A stretch of DNA of 16,622 nt from Flavobacteriales bacterium (GCA_947464885.1 CANHYZ010000010.1:1-16622), one strand, 5' to 3'; shown: positions 1 to 7,335, counted from the stretch's first letter. Numbers and translations: made by a program. The notes: a model not told the origin generated them from the sequence alone.

Positions 1-2
1 AC

Positions 3-758
3 TCAACCTTGGATTTTGAGTTTTCAGGAAGTCACACCGATTATCGGGTGTTCGACTTTACGGTGAATACGGTTGGTGCATTTGAATCGATCACTTGGGA
101 TTTTGGCGATGGTCAGACTTCTCAAGGAACAACCCCTACACACGCATTTAGTTCTAACGGCACTTTTACCGTAAAGTGCTCGGGCCTCATGCAGTGCGGA
201 GAGTCTTTTACTTTGGAGAAGTCAGTAGTAGTTAGTGATGAATTTGAGTACCGCTATGTGGTAAATCAAATTGACGTATCTGTTGGGTCTTCAGCTGCCA
301 ATAGCGAAGATTTTTCGGCTTCGCAAAATTTGGGTGAACCGGATGGTCTATTTGGGTCAGGTTACTTGCGCGCTAACTCGAGCAATGATCCGGTAGCATT
401 TTCTATTAACTACGAGACTACCTATTATATAAATCCTTTTGTGCTGGGTCTGACAATTTATCCGAGCTCTACCCTGACAGCGTATGGTTTTCCTGAGGTC
501 GGAACATATTCAAATCAGATTTCAACACCAACGGCATTGGTTCAGGTTGTTCACACGCTTAATGTCAACGGTGCCAATGATTCTTTTATCGGTAATAGTC
601 TCGACACCGGAGTAATCAATGTGAATGTATCGAGATCCGACTCCATAATGGTTGGTGATTTCTCATTTAATCTGCAGCCGACCCTCGGTGGTTCAGCGCA
701 AAGAACCGGTAATGGTTCCTTTGAAGTTCAGCGGATCAGATTTTACTATCCGGGATAA
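3..758 (+). CDS. PKD-domain surface protein, 5' end missing
   Basis: The reading frame is open to the left edge of the window, so the N-terminus, and any signal peptide, lies outside; the TTG at 9 is not a credible start. The first ~75 visible residues form a PKD domain, recognisable by the WDFGDG signature and the later S-x-G-x-F-x-V-x-x strand (SSNGTFTVKC). PKD domains are Ig-like folds used in extracellular Bacteroidota proteins for adhesion or spacing. The remaining ~170 residues are rich in Ser, Thr, Asn and aromatic residues, look like beta-structure, and match no family I recognise. There is no T9SS sorting domain at the C-terminus, which ends in FYYPG, so if the protein is surface exposed it may be anchored by an N-terminal lipid. 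It is followed 43 bp later by a lipoprotein gene on the same strand. Confidence 0.85.
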   Translation, partial: STLDFEFSGSHTDYRVFDFTVNTVGAFESITWDFGDGQTSQGTTPTHAFSSNGTFTVKCSGLMQCGESFTLEKSVVVSDEFEYRYVVNQIDVSVGSSAANSEDFSASQNLGEPDGLFGSGYLRANSSNDPVAFSINYETTYYINPFVLGLTIYPSSTLTAYGFPEVGTYSNQISTPTALVQVVHTLNVNGANDSFIGNSLDTGVINVNVSRSDSIMVGDFSFNLQPTLGGSAQRTGNGSFEVQRIRFYYPG

Positions 759-801
759 TTAGTGATGTAAAAAGAGATCCACAAGTAATAATATAATCAT
801 C

Positions 802-1212
802 ATGACAAGAATTTTAGCATTTTCTTTTTTGGCTTTCGTTATGATTTCGCTCTGGAGCTGCAGTCGTTACAGTGGTTGTACGGATTTAACAGCAACGAAT
901 TTCGAACCCGATGCATTTACAGATGACGGCAGCTGTGAATATGGTTTTGGCGGTGGCGGCGGCGGCAATGGTAATGCTAACCTGACGTTCTATAATAATC
1001 AAAGCTGGGTTGGTGTAGTAACGGTGACTATTTCTGGATACAGTGCCCAAATCACCGAAACGGTAGATGCTTCGAACTGCGATTATTCGGGTTGCGCAAA
1101 TTTTAGTCTGAGTGCAGGGTCTTATTATTACACAGCAACCGCTTCGACGGGTGAGTATTGGTCAGGTAGCGTTGTGGTTACGAGCAGTTGTCAGCTTTTT
1201 GAATTTGTCTAG
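802..1212 (+). CDS. small surface lipoprotein with GCTD...DDGSC motif
   Basis: This 136-residue protein starts with a hydrophobic signal (residues 4-18) ending in the lipobox LWSC, so Cys20 should be lipidated and the protein anchored in the outer membrane. Residues 25-45 carry the cysteine-flanked motif GCTDLTATNFEPDAFTDDGSC (written here as GCTDLTATNF, then EPDAFTDDGSC), a calcium-loop-like motif repeated in many Bacteroidota surface proteins. A Gly-rich linker (residues 48-57) leads to a C-terminal beta-sandwich-like domain with four Cys, including two close pairs around residues 93-99. I do not recognise a specific function. The ATG at 802 is chosen because it gives a complete signal peptide. 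The gene sits between two other envelope genes on the same strand and may be cotranscribed with them. Confidence 0.85.
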   Translation: MTRILAFSFLAFVMISLWSCSRYSGCTDLTATNFEPDAFTDDGSCEYGFGGGGGGNGNANLTFYNNQSWVGVVTVTISGYSAQITETVDASNCDYSGCANFSLSAGSYYYTATASTGEYWSGSVVVTSSCQLFEFV

Positions 1213-1249
1213 AATATTAACCATAGTGTTATAAACGGTTTTATACTTA

Positions 1250-2227
1250 ATGATTATGAAATTTTGGTTTTCCGCGGTAATAATGCTTTTTAGCTCGGTC
1301 TTGCTAGCTCAGGATATCATCATCAAAAGGGATGGTAGTGAGATTTCTTGTAAAGTGGAAAGGATTGGTTCTATTGAAATAGAATTTAGGAGAGCTGATC
1401 AATCCGTTTCTGGGCCTATCTATTCCATCGCCAAGAGTGAGGTCTTTATGGTACGATACAAGGATGGAACGAAGGATGTATTTAATCCAATTACTAATAC
1501 GCCTGTTGAAAAGAGTGAACCACTAACGCCAGCTCCGGCTCCGGCTCCTGCACCGTCGCCTGTGCCAATAACTCCGGCACCAACACAAATTAGCAATCAA
1601 CCTCAAAATCCGCCTTCCGATAGTTATACGAGTAATTCCACGGCAAAGGAAAGCGCAGATAGTCGCAACAGGTTTATGCGACAGAGTTTTATGGGTTACG
1701 GTGGAAGTTACTGGGCTCCTTTTGGACTGAGCGAGTTCGCTTACTTCCCCAGTGGTTGGGGAGTCTATGGAAACGTCCGTTTTCAATTTGCCGGATTGGA
1801 TTATGACGCATACACCATTTCGAATGGTATGGGTGGGGTATACATTGTCGATGCTTACGACTCTGGAACCTTTGATATGCAAGATTATGAGCGGGATAAT
1901 GACTGGAAACTTTTCTATAACCGAACCACATTTACTCTGGGTGCTTCCAAGATACTCGGTACTGATTTGGGGCGTTTGATTTTTCCGGGTGTATACGGTG
2001 GCCTTGGCTTGACAAGGGAAACAAGGTACTATCCTTACTGGTCAAGTTCAAATTTGGATTATATCATTGTGAAGGATTCAGAGAATAGTAGTTTGGGAAT
2101 GGAGCTGGAGTTGGGGGTTTGCTTTATCGTAGAACGCTTTCATGCCAATACCGGTTTTGCTTTCAACACGAGTCTCGGTCACTTCGATTGGGCATTTGGG
2201 TTAGCCTTTGATTTCTATGGTTACTAA
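1250..2227 (+). CDS. secreted envelope protein with Pro-rich linker
   Basis: The 325-residue protein has a signal peptide (residues 1-20, ending SSVLLA, then Gln-Asp). Residues 21-78 match a small domain common at the N-terminus of Bacteroidota exported proteins: a 'D-x-I-x-x-x-DG-x-E-I' opening, then a 'GP-x-Y-x-I-x-K-S-E-V-x-x-V-x-Y-x-D-G' segment. A linker of alternating Pro and Ala (about residues 92-112) and a Ser/Asn-rich stretch follow. Residues ~145-325 are aromatic- and Gly-rich with alternating strands (GYGGSYWAPFG, GVYGGLGL, FALGLAFDFYGY-like end), resembling a small outer-membrane beta-barrel or a lipocalin-like shell. Function is unknown. Translation could begin at ATG 1250 or at the in-frame ATG 1256; both give a good signal. 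It converges with the response-regulator gene, leaving a 25-bp gap. Confidence 0.85.
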   Translation: MIMKFWFSAVIMLFSSVLLAQDIIIKRDGSEISCKVERIGSIEIEFRRADQSVSGPIYSIAKSEVFMVRYKDGTKDVFNPITNTPVEKSEPLTPAPAPAPAPSPVPITPAPTQISNQPQNPPSDSYTSNSTAKESADSRNRFMRQSFMGYGGSYWAPFGLSEFAYFPSGWGVYGNVRFQFAGLDYDAYTISNGMGGVYIVDAYDSGTFDMQDYERDNDWKLFYNRTTFTLGASKILGTDLGRLIFPGVYGGLGLTRETRYYPYWSSSNLDYIIVKDSENSSLGMELELGVCFIVERFHANTGFAFNTSLGHFDWAFGLAFDFYGY

Positions 2228-2252
2228 GCTTGAGTGGTAATGGCTTAACTGA

Positions 2253-2972
2253 TTATTCTAGGCTATTAGTCACCTCCAACCGAAACCCCACCCCGTGTAC
2301 ATTGACAATCGCGATGCGCTCATCACTGCTTAAGTATTTGCGCAGCTTGGTGATGAATACATCCATGCTGCGACCCACGAAGTAGCTGTCGTCGCCCCAG
2401 ACCATGTTGGCGATGATTTCACGCTCGATGACCTGGCCCTGGTGCATGGCGAGTATGCGGAGTAGTTCCGATTCTTTCTTGGTTAGGCTTTTCTTTTCGA
2501 CACCATCGCTTAGCTCATAATTCGTTGCATTGAATTCGAACTTGCCAATGGTGAACTTGTCCTTGCGCTCACTCTCGTCTTTAATCGTCGAAGTGCGTCG
2601 AAAGATGTTCTTGATGCGCAACACCAACTCCTCGCCGCTAAACGGTTTGGTGATGTAATCGTCTGCACCCAAACGTAGTCCCTTGATTTTATCTTCCGGC
2701 AATTCACGCGCGGTCAAAAAGATAATTGGCACTTCGGCGTTAATCTTGCGGATGTCCTCGGCCAATGAAAAACCATCTTTCTTGGGCATCATCACATCGA
2801 GCAATATCAGGTCATAGGGCTCACGATTGAATTGCATCAATCCTTCCTTGCCGTCTTTAGACAAGTGTACTTTATAGCCTTCTTCACGCAAGAGATCTTG
2901 CACCACAAACCCTAGGTTGAAATCGTCTTCAACCAATAATATCATAGCCTTGGCCTTGTCGTTTTCTTTCAT
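2253..2972 (-). CDS. OmpR-family response regulator
   Basis: This is a 239-residue two-component response regulator. The receiver domain (residues ~10-125) shows all key positions: the acidic pair Glu15-Asp16-Asp17, phospho-acceptor Asp59 in LLDVMMP, Thr87 in FLTA, and Lys109 in TKPF. A winged-helix DNA-binding domain of the OmpR/PhoB type follows (~residues 140-235), with the usual 'LTKKESELLRILA', 'VWGDD' and 'VDVFI/SMDVFITKLRKYL' features and the end 'NVHGVGFRLE'. The start is set at the ATG at 2972, not the GTG two codons earlier, because this ATG overlaps the TGA of the upstream kinase gene as ATGA (2969-2972), a classic translational-coupling arrangement. The cognate kinase is therefore almost certainly the neighbouring gene. 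Target genes cannot be told from the sequence. Confidence 0.96.
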   Translation of the reverse strand: MKENDKAKAMILLVEDDFNLGFVVQDLLREEGYKVHLSKDGKEGLMQFNREPYDLILLDVMMPKKDGFSLAEDIRKINAEVPIIFLTARELPEDKIKGLRLGADDYITKPFSGEELVLRIKNIFRRTSTIKDESERKDKFTIGKFEFNATNYELSDGVEKKSLTKKESELLRILAMHQGQVIEREIIANMVWGDDSYFVGRSMDVFITKLRKYLSSDERIAIVNVHGVGFRLEVTNSLE

Positions 2973-4240
2973 ATACACTTGAGTTGAATTTGAAAGGTAC
3001 TCCCTTTGCCCGGTTCACTGGTCAACGTAATCTTTCCACCATGCGATTTGATGATGGTCTTCACGTAAAACAAGCCAAGCCCATAACCTCGCACTGCATG
3101 CAGATTTCCCGTTGGAACACGATAGAACTTTTCGAAAATGAGTTTCTGATTGGCCTTGTTAATCCCAATGCCATTGTCGCTTATTTCAAGAAAGAAACGA
3201 TTGTCGCGATTGAAGGTGCGGATGTGAATTTTCGGTTTGTCAGGAGAATACTTCACGGCATTGTCAAGCAGATTATACACCACGTTCGTGATATGCACGC
3301 GGTCTCCTTTGACTTGCGCCTGAAGTGCCTCAAGGGATATCGAAAGTGTACCGTCTTGTTCAGCAGCCTGCACCTCAAAGGTTGCAGCAGCCGTGCGCAA
3401 CACCTCATGCAGGTCGATGATCTCCTGAGATAACGCCACTTTGCGCGGAGAAAGGGAAGCGATTTGCAACACACGATCCACCTGCGAGCGCAGGCGTGAG
3501 TTTTCATTACGGATAATGTTGACGTATTGCTTAACACGCTCCGGTGAACCGCTCACTGACGGTGAGATAATCGCCTCAGCCGATAGGCCAATGGTGGAAA
3601 TAGGCGTCTTCAATTCATGCGTCATGTTGTTGACGAAATCTGTCCGGATTTCAGATAGTCGCTTTTGCTGAAGGATGACGTAAATCGTGTAGCTAAAGAA
3701 TATAATAATGAGAATAATGACAATGCTCGAATACATCCAAAAATCGAGCTGTTGGAGAATGAAGGATGACCGGTTGGGGAACACCACACCGAAGTAATGT
3801 CCGTCCGGCTCGAAGTCTTTCAATTTGTGTATCTGTTTGGCTTGCTCGCGCTCCCGACCCGGCTTGAAGGAGATTTTACTTCCAAATACAATGGAATCAG
3901 TAAAGCAGTCATAAATGCCATACTCAAAATCTTCCTGCAACTGGGAACGCTTGAATTCTTCTTTCAATAAGTTCTCCAGCAAGTAGGGTTGGGGTGTGTC
4001 GTTGATGTTGGCAACGAAGTAATTGTTGCCCACTTGTCGCACAGGCTCCGTTGCCGCCGAGTCGCGATTCATGGCGCGAATCGTTTGCACCACTTCACTT
4101 ATGGCGACAAAAGCGCGGCGATTGAATTGCTCTTCCTGCAGGGCATACGCTTTTTTGACCCAAAAAACTTGACCGGCAATGATGATTCCAAGCGATACAA
4201 TCGCAAGGGCGATGACTATGATAATGGTTCTCCGACTCAT
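2969..4240 (-). CDS. membrane sensor histidine kinase
   Basis: The kinase has 423 residues from the chosen ATG (MSRRTIII). A first membrane helix (~residues 5-25) and a second (~168-190) enclose a ~140-residue periplasmic sensor region with no recognisable domain. There is no clear HAMP domain: the H-box begins about 15 residues after the second helix, which is common in Bacteroidota kinases. Catalytic features are present: His208 in NNMTHELKTP, N-box NVVYNLLDNAVKYS (319-332), G1 box DNGIGI (355-360), and G2 box GYGLGL (385-390). It autophosphorylates on His and should pass the phosphate to the response regulator encoded just downstream. A longer start at 4303 would add 21 residues without membrane or signal features; I prefer 4240. 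The gene is divergent from fabD, with a 136-bp gap from that start. Confidence 0.94.
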   Translation of the reverse strand: MSRRTIIIVIALAIVSLGIIIAGQVFWVKKAYALQEEQFNRRAFVAISEVVQTIRAMNRDSAATEPVRQVGNNYFVANINDTPQPYLLENLLKEEFKRSQLQEDFEYGIYDCFTDSIVFGSKISFKPGREREQAKQIHKLKDFEPDGHYFGVVFPNRSSFILQQLDFWMYSSIVIILIIIFFSYTIYVILQQKRLSEIRTDFVNNMTHELKTPISTIGLSAEAIISPSVSGSPERVKQYVNIIRNENSRLRSQVDRVLQIASLSPRKVALSQEIIDLHEVLRTAAATFEVQAAEQDGTLSISLEALQAQVKGDRVHITNVVYNLLDNAVKYSPDKPKIHIRTFNRDNRFFLEISDNGIGINKANQKLIFEKFYRVPTGNLHAVRGYGLGLFYVKTIIKSHGGKITLTSEPGKGSTFQIQLKCI

Positions 4241-4331
4241 GGATTCTTGTTCGTGGTGAAAGTAGGGTGAAGCGAAGTTGACTATGCAAATTTTACATTT
4301 CATTTGGATTTGGTTGTGGAAATCAATCGTT

Positions 4332-4360
4332 TTTGGACGACTTCAACTTTCCTAGATTTG
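4332..4360 (+). promoter_or_regulatory. Bacteroidota-type promoter for fabD
   Basis: A TTTG at 4332-4335 and a perfect TAnnTTTG -7 box (TAGATTTG, 4353-4360) are separated by 17 bp, matching the Bacteroidota primary sigma factor consensus. The -7 box ends 16 bp before the fabD ATG at 4377, predicting a leader of roughly ten bases and no room for a Shine-Dalgarno sequence. Confidence 0.7.
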
Positions 4361-4376
4361 CCCAAACAATTTGTTT

Positions 4377-5276
4377 ATGAAAGCATACGTATTCCCCGGC
4401 CAAGGGTCGCAGTTTCCGGGTATGGCCCAGGAGTTATTTAATAGCTCCGCCTCGGCAAAGGCCATGTTGGAGCAAGCCAACGATATTCTCGGTTTTCGCA
4501 TTACCGATATCATGTTTTCAGGTTCGGAAGAGGACTTGAAGCAGACGCGTGTAACGCAACCTGCTATCTTCCTGCATAGTGTTGTCTTAGCGAGTTGCCT
4601 GGGCGATTCATTTCAACCCAACATGGTGGCGGGACACAGCTTGGGTGAATTTTCAGCGCTGGTAGCGAATAAGGCACTCGCTTTTGAAGACGCACTTCGT
4701 TTAGTGTATGCGCGTGCCATGGCTATGCAGAAGGCCTGTGAACAGAACCCATCAACAATGGCTGCCATTCTCGGATTGGAAGATGATGTCGTTGAACGTA
4801 TATGCTCTGAAACTGAAGGCGTCGTCGTCGCAGCCAATTATAACTGTCCCGGACAATTGGTCATCTCGGGTGAAAATGCAGCTATTGGCGCAGCGTGTGC
4901 GGCGCTAACGGCTGCAGGCGCAAAACGTGCTCTGAAACTTCAAGTCGGTGGTGCTTTCCATAGTCCGCTAATGGAGCCTGCACGCGTTGAGTTGGAAGCG
5001 GCAATACAAGCGACACATTTTGCTACGCCGATTTGCCCCGTGTATCAAAATGTAACAGCATCAGCCGTCAGTGATCCCGAGCAAATCAAACTGAATTTGG
5101 TGAAGCAACTCACAGCTCCTGTGCGCTGGACCCAAACCATGCAACAGATGATTGCCGATGGCTGCACCGAAGTGATTGAAGTAGGTCCCGGTAAAGTGTT
5201 GCAGGGCTTATTCAAAAAGGTGAGCCGCGATCTTCCCACCCTCAGCGCTGAACTCCCAACTCCAGCCAATCCGTAA
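4377..5276 (+). CDS. fabD: malonyl-CoA:ACP transacylase
   Basis: The enzyme moves the malonyl group from malonyl-CoA to acyl carrier protein, supplying extender units for cytoplasmic type II fatty-acid synthesis. The 299-residue length is close to the ~309 of the E. coli enzyme. Visible hallmarks are the N-terminal GQGSQ oxyanion loop (8-12), the nucleophile Ser88 in GHSLG, Arg113 in YARA for malonyl carboxylate binding, catalytic His195 in GAFHSPLM, Gln244 in KQLTAPVRW, and the GPGKVLQGL segment near the end. ATG 4377 gives the conserved MKAYVFPGQGSQ start; the TTG two codons earlier is rejected. Its own promoter lies just upstream. The stop codon is inside a heptamer repeat array, and the next gene begins 39 bp on in the same reading frame. 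Confidence 0.97.
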   Translation: MKAYVFPGQGSQFPGMAQELFNSSASAKAMLEQANDILGFRITDIMFSGSEEDLKQTRVTQPAIFLHSVVLASCLGDSFQPNMVAGHSLGEFSALVANKALAFEDALRLVYARAMAMQKACEQNPSTMAAILGLEDDVVERICSETEGVVVAANYNCPGQLVISGENAAIGAACAALTAAGAKRALKLQVGGAFHSPLMEPARVELEAAIQATHFATPICPVYQNVTASAVSDPEQIKLNLVKQLTAPVRWTQTMQQMIADGCTEVIEVGPGKVLQGLFKKVSRDLPTLSAELPTPANP

Positions 5277-5312
5277 TCCGTCATCTTTCATCCGTCATCT
5301 GTAATTCCTCAC
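5271..5312 (+). repeat. heptamer array (CCGTCAT family)
   Basis: Consecutive 7-bp units read CCGTAAT, CCGTCAT, CTTTCAT, CCGTCAT, CTGTAAT, TCCTCAC. The first unit contains the fabD stop codon (CCG TAA). The last unit resembles the CCCTCAC family found at 5797 and 11923. The same CCGTCAT family recurs at 14091-14118. Confidence 0.8.
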
Positions 5313-5315
5313 CCC

Positions 5316-5747
5316 TTGTCAGATCCCTCCGCTCCCCAGATTGCCTATCCTGCCAAGGTTGTACTCGCCTGGGCCGAAGCGATATCGGGTAACAAGGATA
5401 TACGCGATTGGCTGATGCAAAACGGGTATCCCGAACTCGCTGTATTTGTCTTCGCATTGCACAATCAGCCTGAGCCAAGGCAATGGCTCATGGACAACGG
5501 ATTCCCGCATTTGATGGCGCTTATCAATGGTGCAGAGGGCATGCCTAATGCGATACTGTGGTTGCGCAAATCAGGCTACGATATCCTCGAGAAAATGGCC
5601 CGTGCTGCCGACAATAGTGAGGAAGCGCTGCTCAGGTTATTTCACAACGGTTATAGCGACATGGCGACCGTTGCGCAGCGCATTCGAAAAGTGAAGAATG
5701 ATATTGAGGAGAACAATGCGGATGTGCATCGGATTTCGGGGGTGTAA
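5316..5747 (+). CDS. small protein of four 25-residue repeats
   Basis: I do not recognise a named family, though it looks like a conserved small Bacteroidota protein. From the TTG at 5316 it has 143 residues and no signal peptide or membrane segment, so it is probably cytoplasmic. Residues ~30-123 are four tandem copies of a 25-residue unit with strict spacing: Trp32, Trp57, Trp82 and Arg107 begin W-L-M-x-N-G-Y/F segments, and Gly37, Gly62, Gly87 and Gly112 are exactly 25 apart, each followed by an aromatic residue. This suggests a short alpha-helical solenoid that binds a protein partner. A polar helix rich in Lys, Glu and Asn (~122-138) closes it. The start is uncertain: there is no ATG before residue 34, the motif preceding the repeats looks conserved, and the TTG lies directly after a heptamer array. 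It follows fabD in the same frame and may be cotranscribed. Confidence 0.75.
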   Translation: MSDPSAPQIAYPAKVVLAWAEAISGNKDIRDWLMQNGYPELAVFVFALHNQPEPRQWLMDNGFPHLMALINGAEGMPNAILWLRKSGYDILEKMARAADNSEEALLRLFHNGYSDMATVAQRIRKVKNDIEENNADVHRISGV

Positions 5748-5759
5748 CTGCGGGAAAGG

Positions 5760-5791
5760 ATTATAGGATTATAGGATTGTAGGTTTATAGG
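5760..5791 (+). repeat. octamer array (ATTATAGG family)
   Basis: Four 8-bp units: ATTATAGG, ATTATAGG, ATTGTAGG, TTTATAGG. The reverse complement of the ATTGTAGG form is the unit of the array at 7348-7387. It begins 12 bp after the stop codon of the repeat-protein gene. Confidence 0.85.
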
Positions 5792-5796
5792 GTACT

Positions 5797-5824
5797 CCCT
5801 CACCCCTCACCCCTCACCCCTCAC
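5797..5824 (+). repeat. heptamer array (CCCTCAC)4, G-quadruplex motif
   Basis: Four perfect CCCTCAC units end at the base next to the M16 peptidase stop codon (TGA on the minus strand, 5827-5825). Read on the minus strand, as in the M16 transcript, this gives three GGGG runs and one GGG run separated by TGA, fulfilling a G-quadruplex pattern directly after the stop codon. Confidence 0.88.
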
Positions 5825-7054
5825 TCAGTTCGTGTAGGTGATACTCGTCGAACGCTGCGCATTGAAGATATCATGCGCCACATGGTGGATGTCTGCCGCC
5901 GATATTTCGTGGATCTTTTCAAATAATTCTTCCAGTGTATCGATGCGATTGAAGAGCATCAAACTTTTCGCGATGTTGAACATGATGGCGCTACCGCTAT
6001 CTTGAGCCAAGGCGATTTGTCCGATGATTTGTTTTTTAGCATCCGATAAAGCGCGGACACTCATGTGTTCTTTTTTAAACTCGTTGAGCACCTGCCAAAT
6101 GAGTTCCTTGCTTTTTTTCAAGTTCTCTTTGTCGGTGCCGAGGTAGACGGTGAAAATGCCGGTATCGGAAAACGGGCTGTAGTTTGAATCTACGTGATAC
6201 GCAATGCCGTGCTTTTCCCGAATACGCATACTCAATCGATTGTTCATCGCCGGCCCGCCAATAACGTTGTTGAGCAGCGATAAAGCAGGTCGCATTTTGT
6301 GGTCGAAGTCATAGGCTGGCATGCCCAGAAGGTAGTGCACCTGATGGATGTCTTTCTTTTCGACACGGTGTTCGAAGTGAAAGGCCTTGACCTTGTCGCG
6401 CTTGAGCTTCCGTGCATTCAACTTGAAACTCCCCATGTGCTTTTCGAGCATCGCTTGCAATTTCTCTGGGCTGATGTTACCTGCCGAAGAGAAGATGAGA
6501 TTGTCGCGATGCATCATGCGCTTGTGAAAACGGTCGAGATGATCTCGGGTAAACCGCTTCAGCGTTTGCTCCGTGCCGATGATGGTGCGGCCAAAGGGAT
6601 GTTTGCCAAAAAGCAACTGGTCGAAGTCTTCAAAAATGAGATCCGCCGGACTGTCCTTATAGCTATTTAGCTCGTCATAGATGACTTCCTTCTCCTTCTC
6701 AATTTCTTTTTCGGGAAATGTGGCATTGAAGGAAATGTCGGCGATGAGTTCGATGGCGCGCTCATAGTCTTCCTTCAAATGTGAAGCGTGAATCCAGGTC
6801 TCCTCTTTCGAGGTAAATGCGTTAAGCTCACCGCCCACGGCATCGAGTCGGCTCAGGATGTGAAAGGTTTTTCTTTTCACTGTTCCCTTGAACAGGCAGT
6901 GCTCGAGGAAGTGCGCCAGTCCGTGCTCATTATTCGCCTCATCGCGACTGCCCGCGCCAATCATGAGTCCGCAGTGGGCGACCTCTCTGGGCAGGTATTG
7001 ATGAACAACACGCAGTCCGTTGCTGAGGGTGAATATGACGGGGTGGTTTTGCAT
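5825..7054 (-). CDS. M16 family zinc peptidase
   Basis: This 409-residue protein belongs to the pitrilysin/mitochondrial-processing-peptidase-like M16B family. The inverted zinc motif HxxEH is intact (His48, Glu51, His52 in HFLEHCLFKG) and the third ligand is placed correctly at Glu128 in VIYDELNSYKDSP, 76 residues after His52, so it should be catalytically active. The C-terminal half carries the family's R/Y-type segment (RIREKHGIAYHVDS, about residues 280-293), contributed in partner enzymes to substrate binding. There is no signal peptide, which suggests a cytoplasmic location. Members degrade short peptides or process precursors; the substrate here is unknown. The ATG at 7054 gives the usual short N-terminus before 'LSNGLRVV'. 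A TATTTTCG box (7070-7063) lies 8 bp upstream, and heptamer arrays adjoin both ends of the transcription unit. Confidence 0.94.
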   Translation of the reverse strand: MQNHPVIFTLSNGLRVVHQYLPREVAHCGLMIGAGSRDEANNEHGLAHFLEHCLFKGTVKRKTFHILSRLDAVGGELNAFTSKEETWIHASHLKEDYERAIELIADISFNATFPEKEIEKEKEVIYDELNSYKDSPADLIFEDFDQLLFGKHPFGRTIIGTEQTLKRFTRDHLDRFHKRMMHRDNLIFSSAGNISPEKLQAMLEKHMGSFKLNARKLKRDKVKAFHFEHRVEKKDIHQVHYLLGMPAYDFDHKMRPALSLLNNVIGGPAMNNRLSMRIREKHGIAYHVDSNYSPFSDTGIFTVYLGTDKENLKKSKELIWQVLNEFKKEHMSVRALSDAKKQIIGQIALAQDSGSAIMFNIAKSLMLFNRIDTLEELFEKIHEISAADIHHVAHDIFNAQRSTSITYTN

Positions 7055-7062
7055 TCGAGATG

Positions 7063-7070
7063 CGAAAATA
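7063..7070 (-). promoter_or_regulatory. possible -7 box for the M16 gene
   Basis: On the minus strand TATTTTCG matches TAnnTTTG at five of six fixed positions and lies 8 bp before the M16 ATG. No -33 TTTG is seen; that position is taken by the heptamer array starting at 7071. Tentative. Confidence 0.3.
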
Positions 7071-7098
7071 AGGACGAAGGGCGAAGGGCGAGGAGCGA
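7071..7098 (+). repeat. heptamer array (AGGGCGA family)
   Basis: Four 7-bp units: AGGACGA, AGGGCGA, AGGGCGA, GGAGCGA. The same family, on the other strand, forms the last codons of the DUF2520 gene at 12005-12032. Confidence 0.8.
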
Positions 7099-7109
7099 AG
7101 TTGGCGAGG

Positions 7110-7180
7110 CACTCATTCTGATTCTCGTTCCGTTTCTAAAAATGCAAGAATGAGAAACAGAAGCAGAATGAGAATGAGTG
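7110..7180 (+). repeat. 28-bp-arm inverted repeat (long hairpin)
   Basis: The arms 7110-7137 and 7153-7180 pair at 24 of 28 positions around a 15-base loop (7138-7152). The outer ten base pairs (CACTCATTCT with AGAATGAGTG) are perfect. This is the first and best-paired copy of the hairpins contained in the 78/79-bp repeat. It lies in the divergent spacer between the M16 gene and the PKD/dockerin gene. Confidence 0.8.
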
Positions 7181-7335
7181 GGCTTGGGAAAAGTGGCGAT
7201 TCTCGCTGTGTTCCTGAAAATGCAAGAATGAGAAACAGTAGCAGAATGTTAATGAGTGGGCTTGGGAAAAAGTGACGATTCTCGCTGTGTTTCTGAAAAT
7301 GCAAGAATGAGAAACAGTAGCAGAATGAGAATGGG
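7120..7335 (+). repeat. 78/79-bp tandem repeat, about 2.7 copies
   Basis: Copies begin with GATTCTCG at 7120, 7198 and 7277, so the period is 78 then 79 bp; the third is cut short near 7335. The central segment AATGCAAGAATGAGAAACAG is shared by all three. The one-base difference in period breaks any continuous reading frame across the copies, which argues against a coding role. Each unit contains partly self-complementary ends. Confidence 0.85.

Noticed and set aside
1523..1882. 119-residue minus-strand ORF opposite the Pro-rich linker
   Set aside because: It is a low-complexity Arg/Ser-rich shadow of the Pro-Ala repeats of the real gene on the plus strand.
2218..2258. Terminator between the convergent genes at 2227 and 2253
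   Set aside because: Only a weak 5-bp TAAGC/GCTTA pairing with a 13-base loop is present and no T-run follows.
2984..3433. 149-residue plus-strand ORF opposite the histidine kinase
   Set aside because: It lies wholly within the conserved kinase domain on the other strand and shows no recognisable motif.
4241..4303. 21-residue N-terminal extension of the histidine kinase
   Set aside because: It precedes the first membrane helix without a signal-like sequence, and the ATG at 4240 fits a normal short cytoplasmic N-terminus. It is not excluded.
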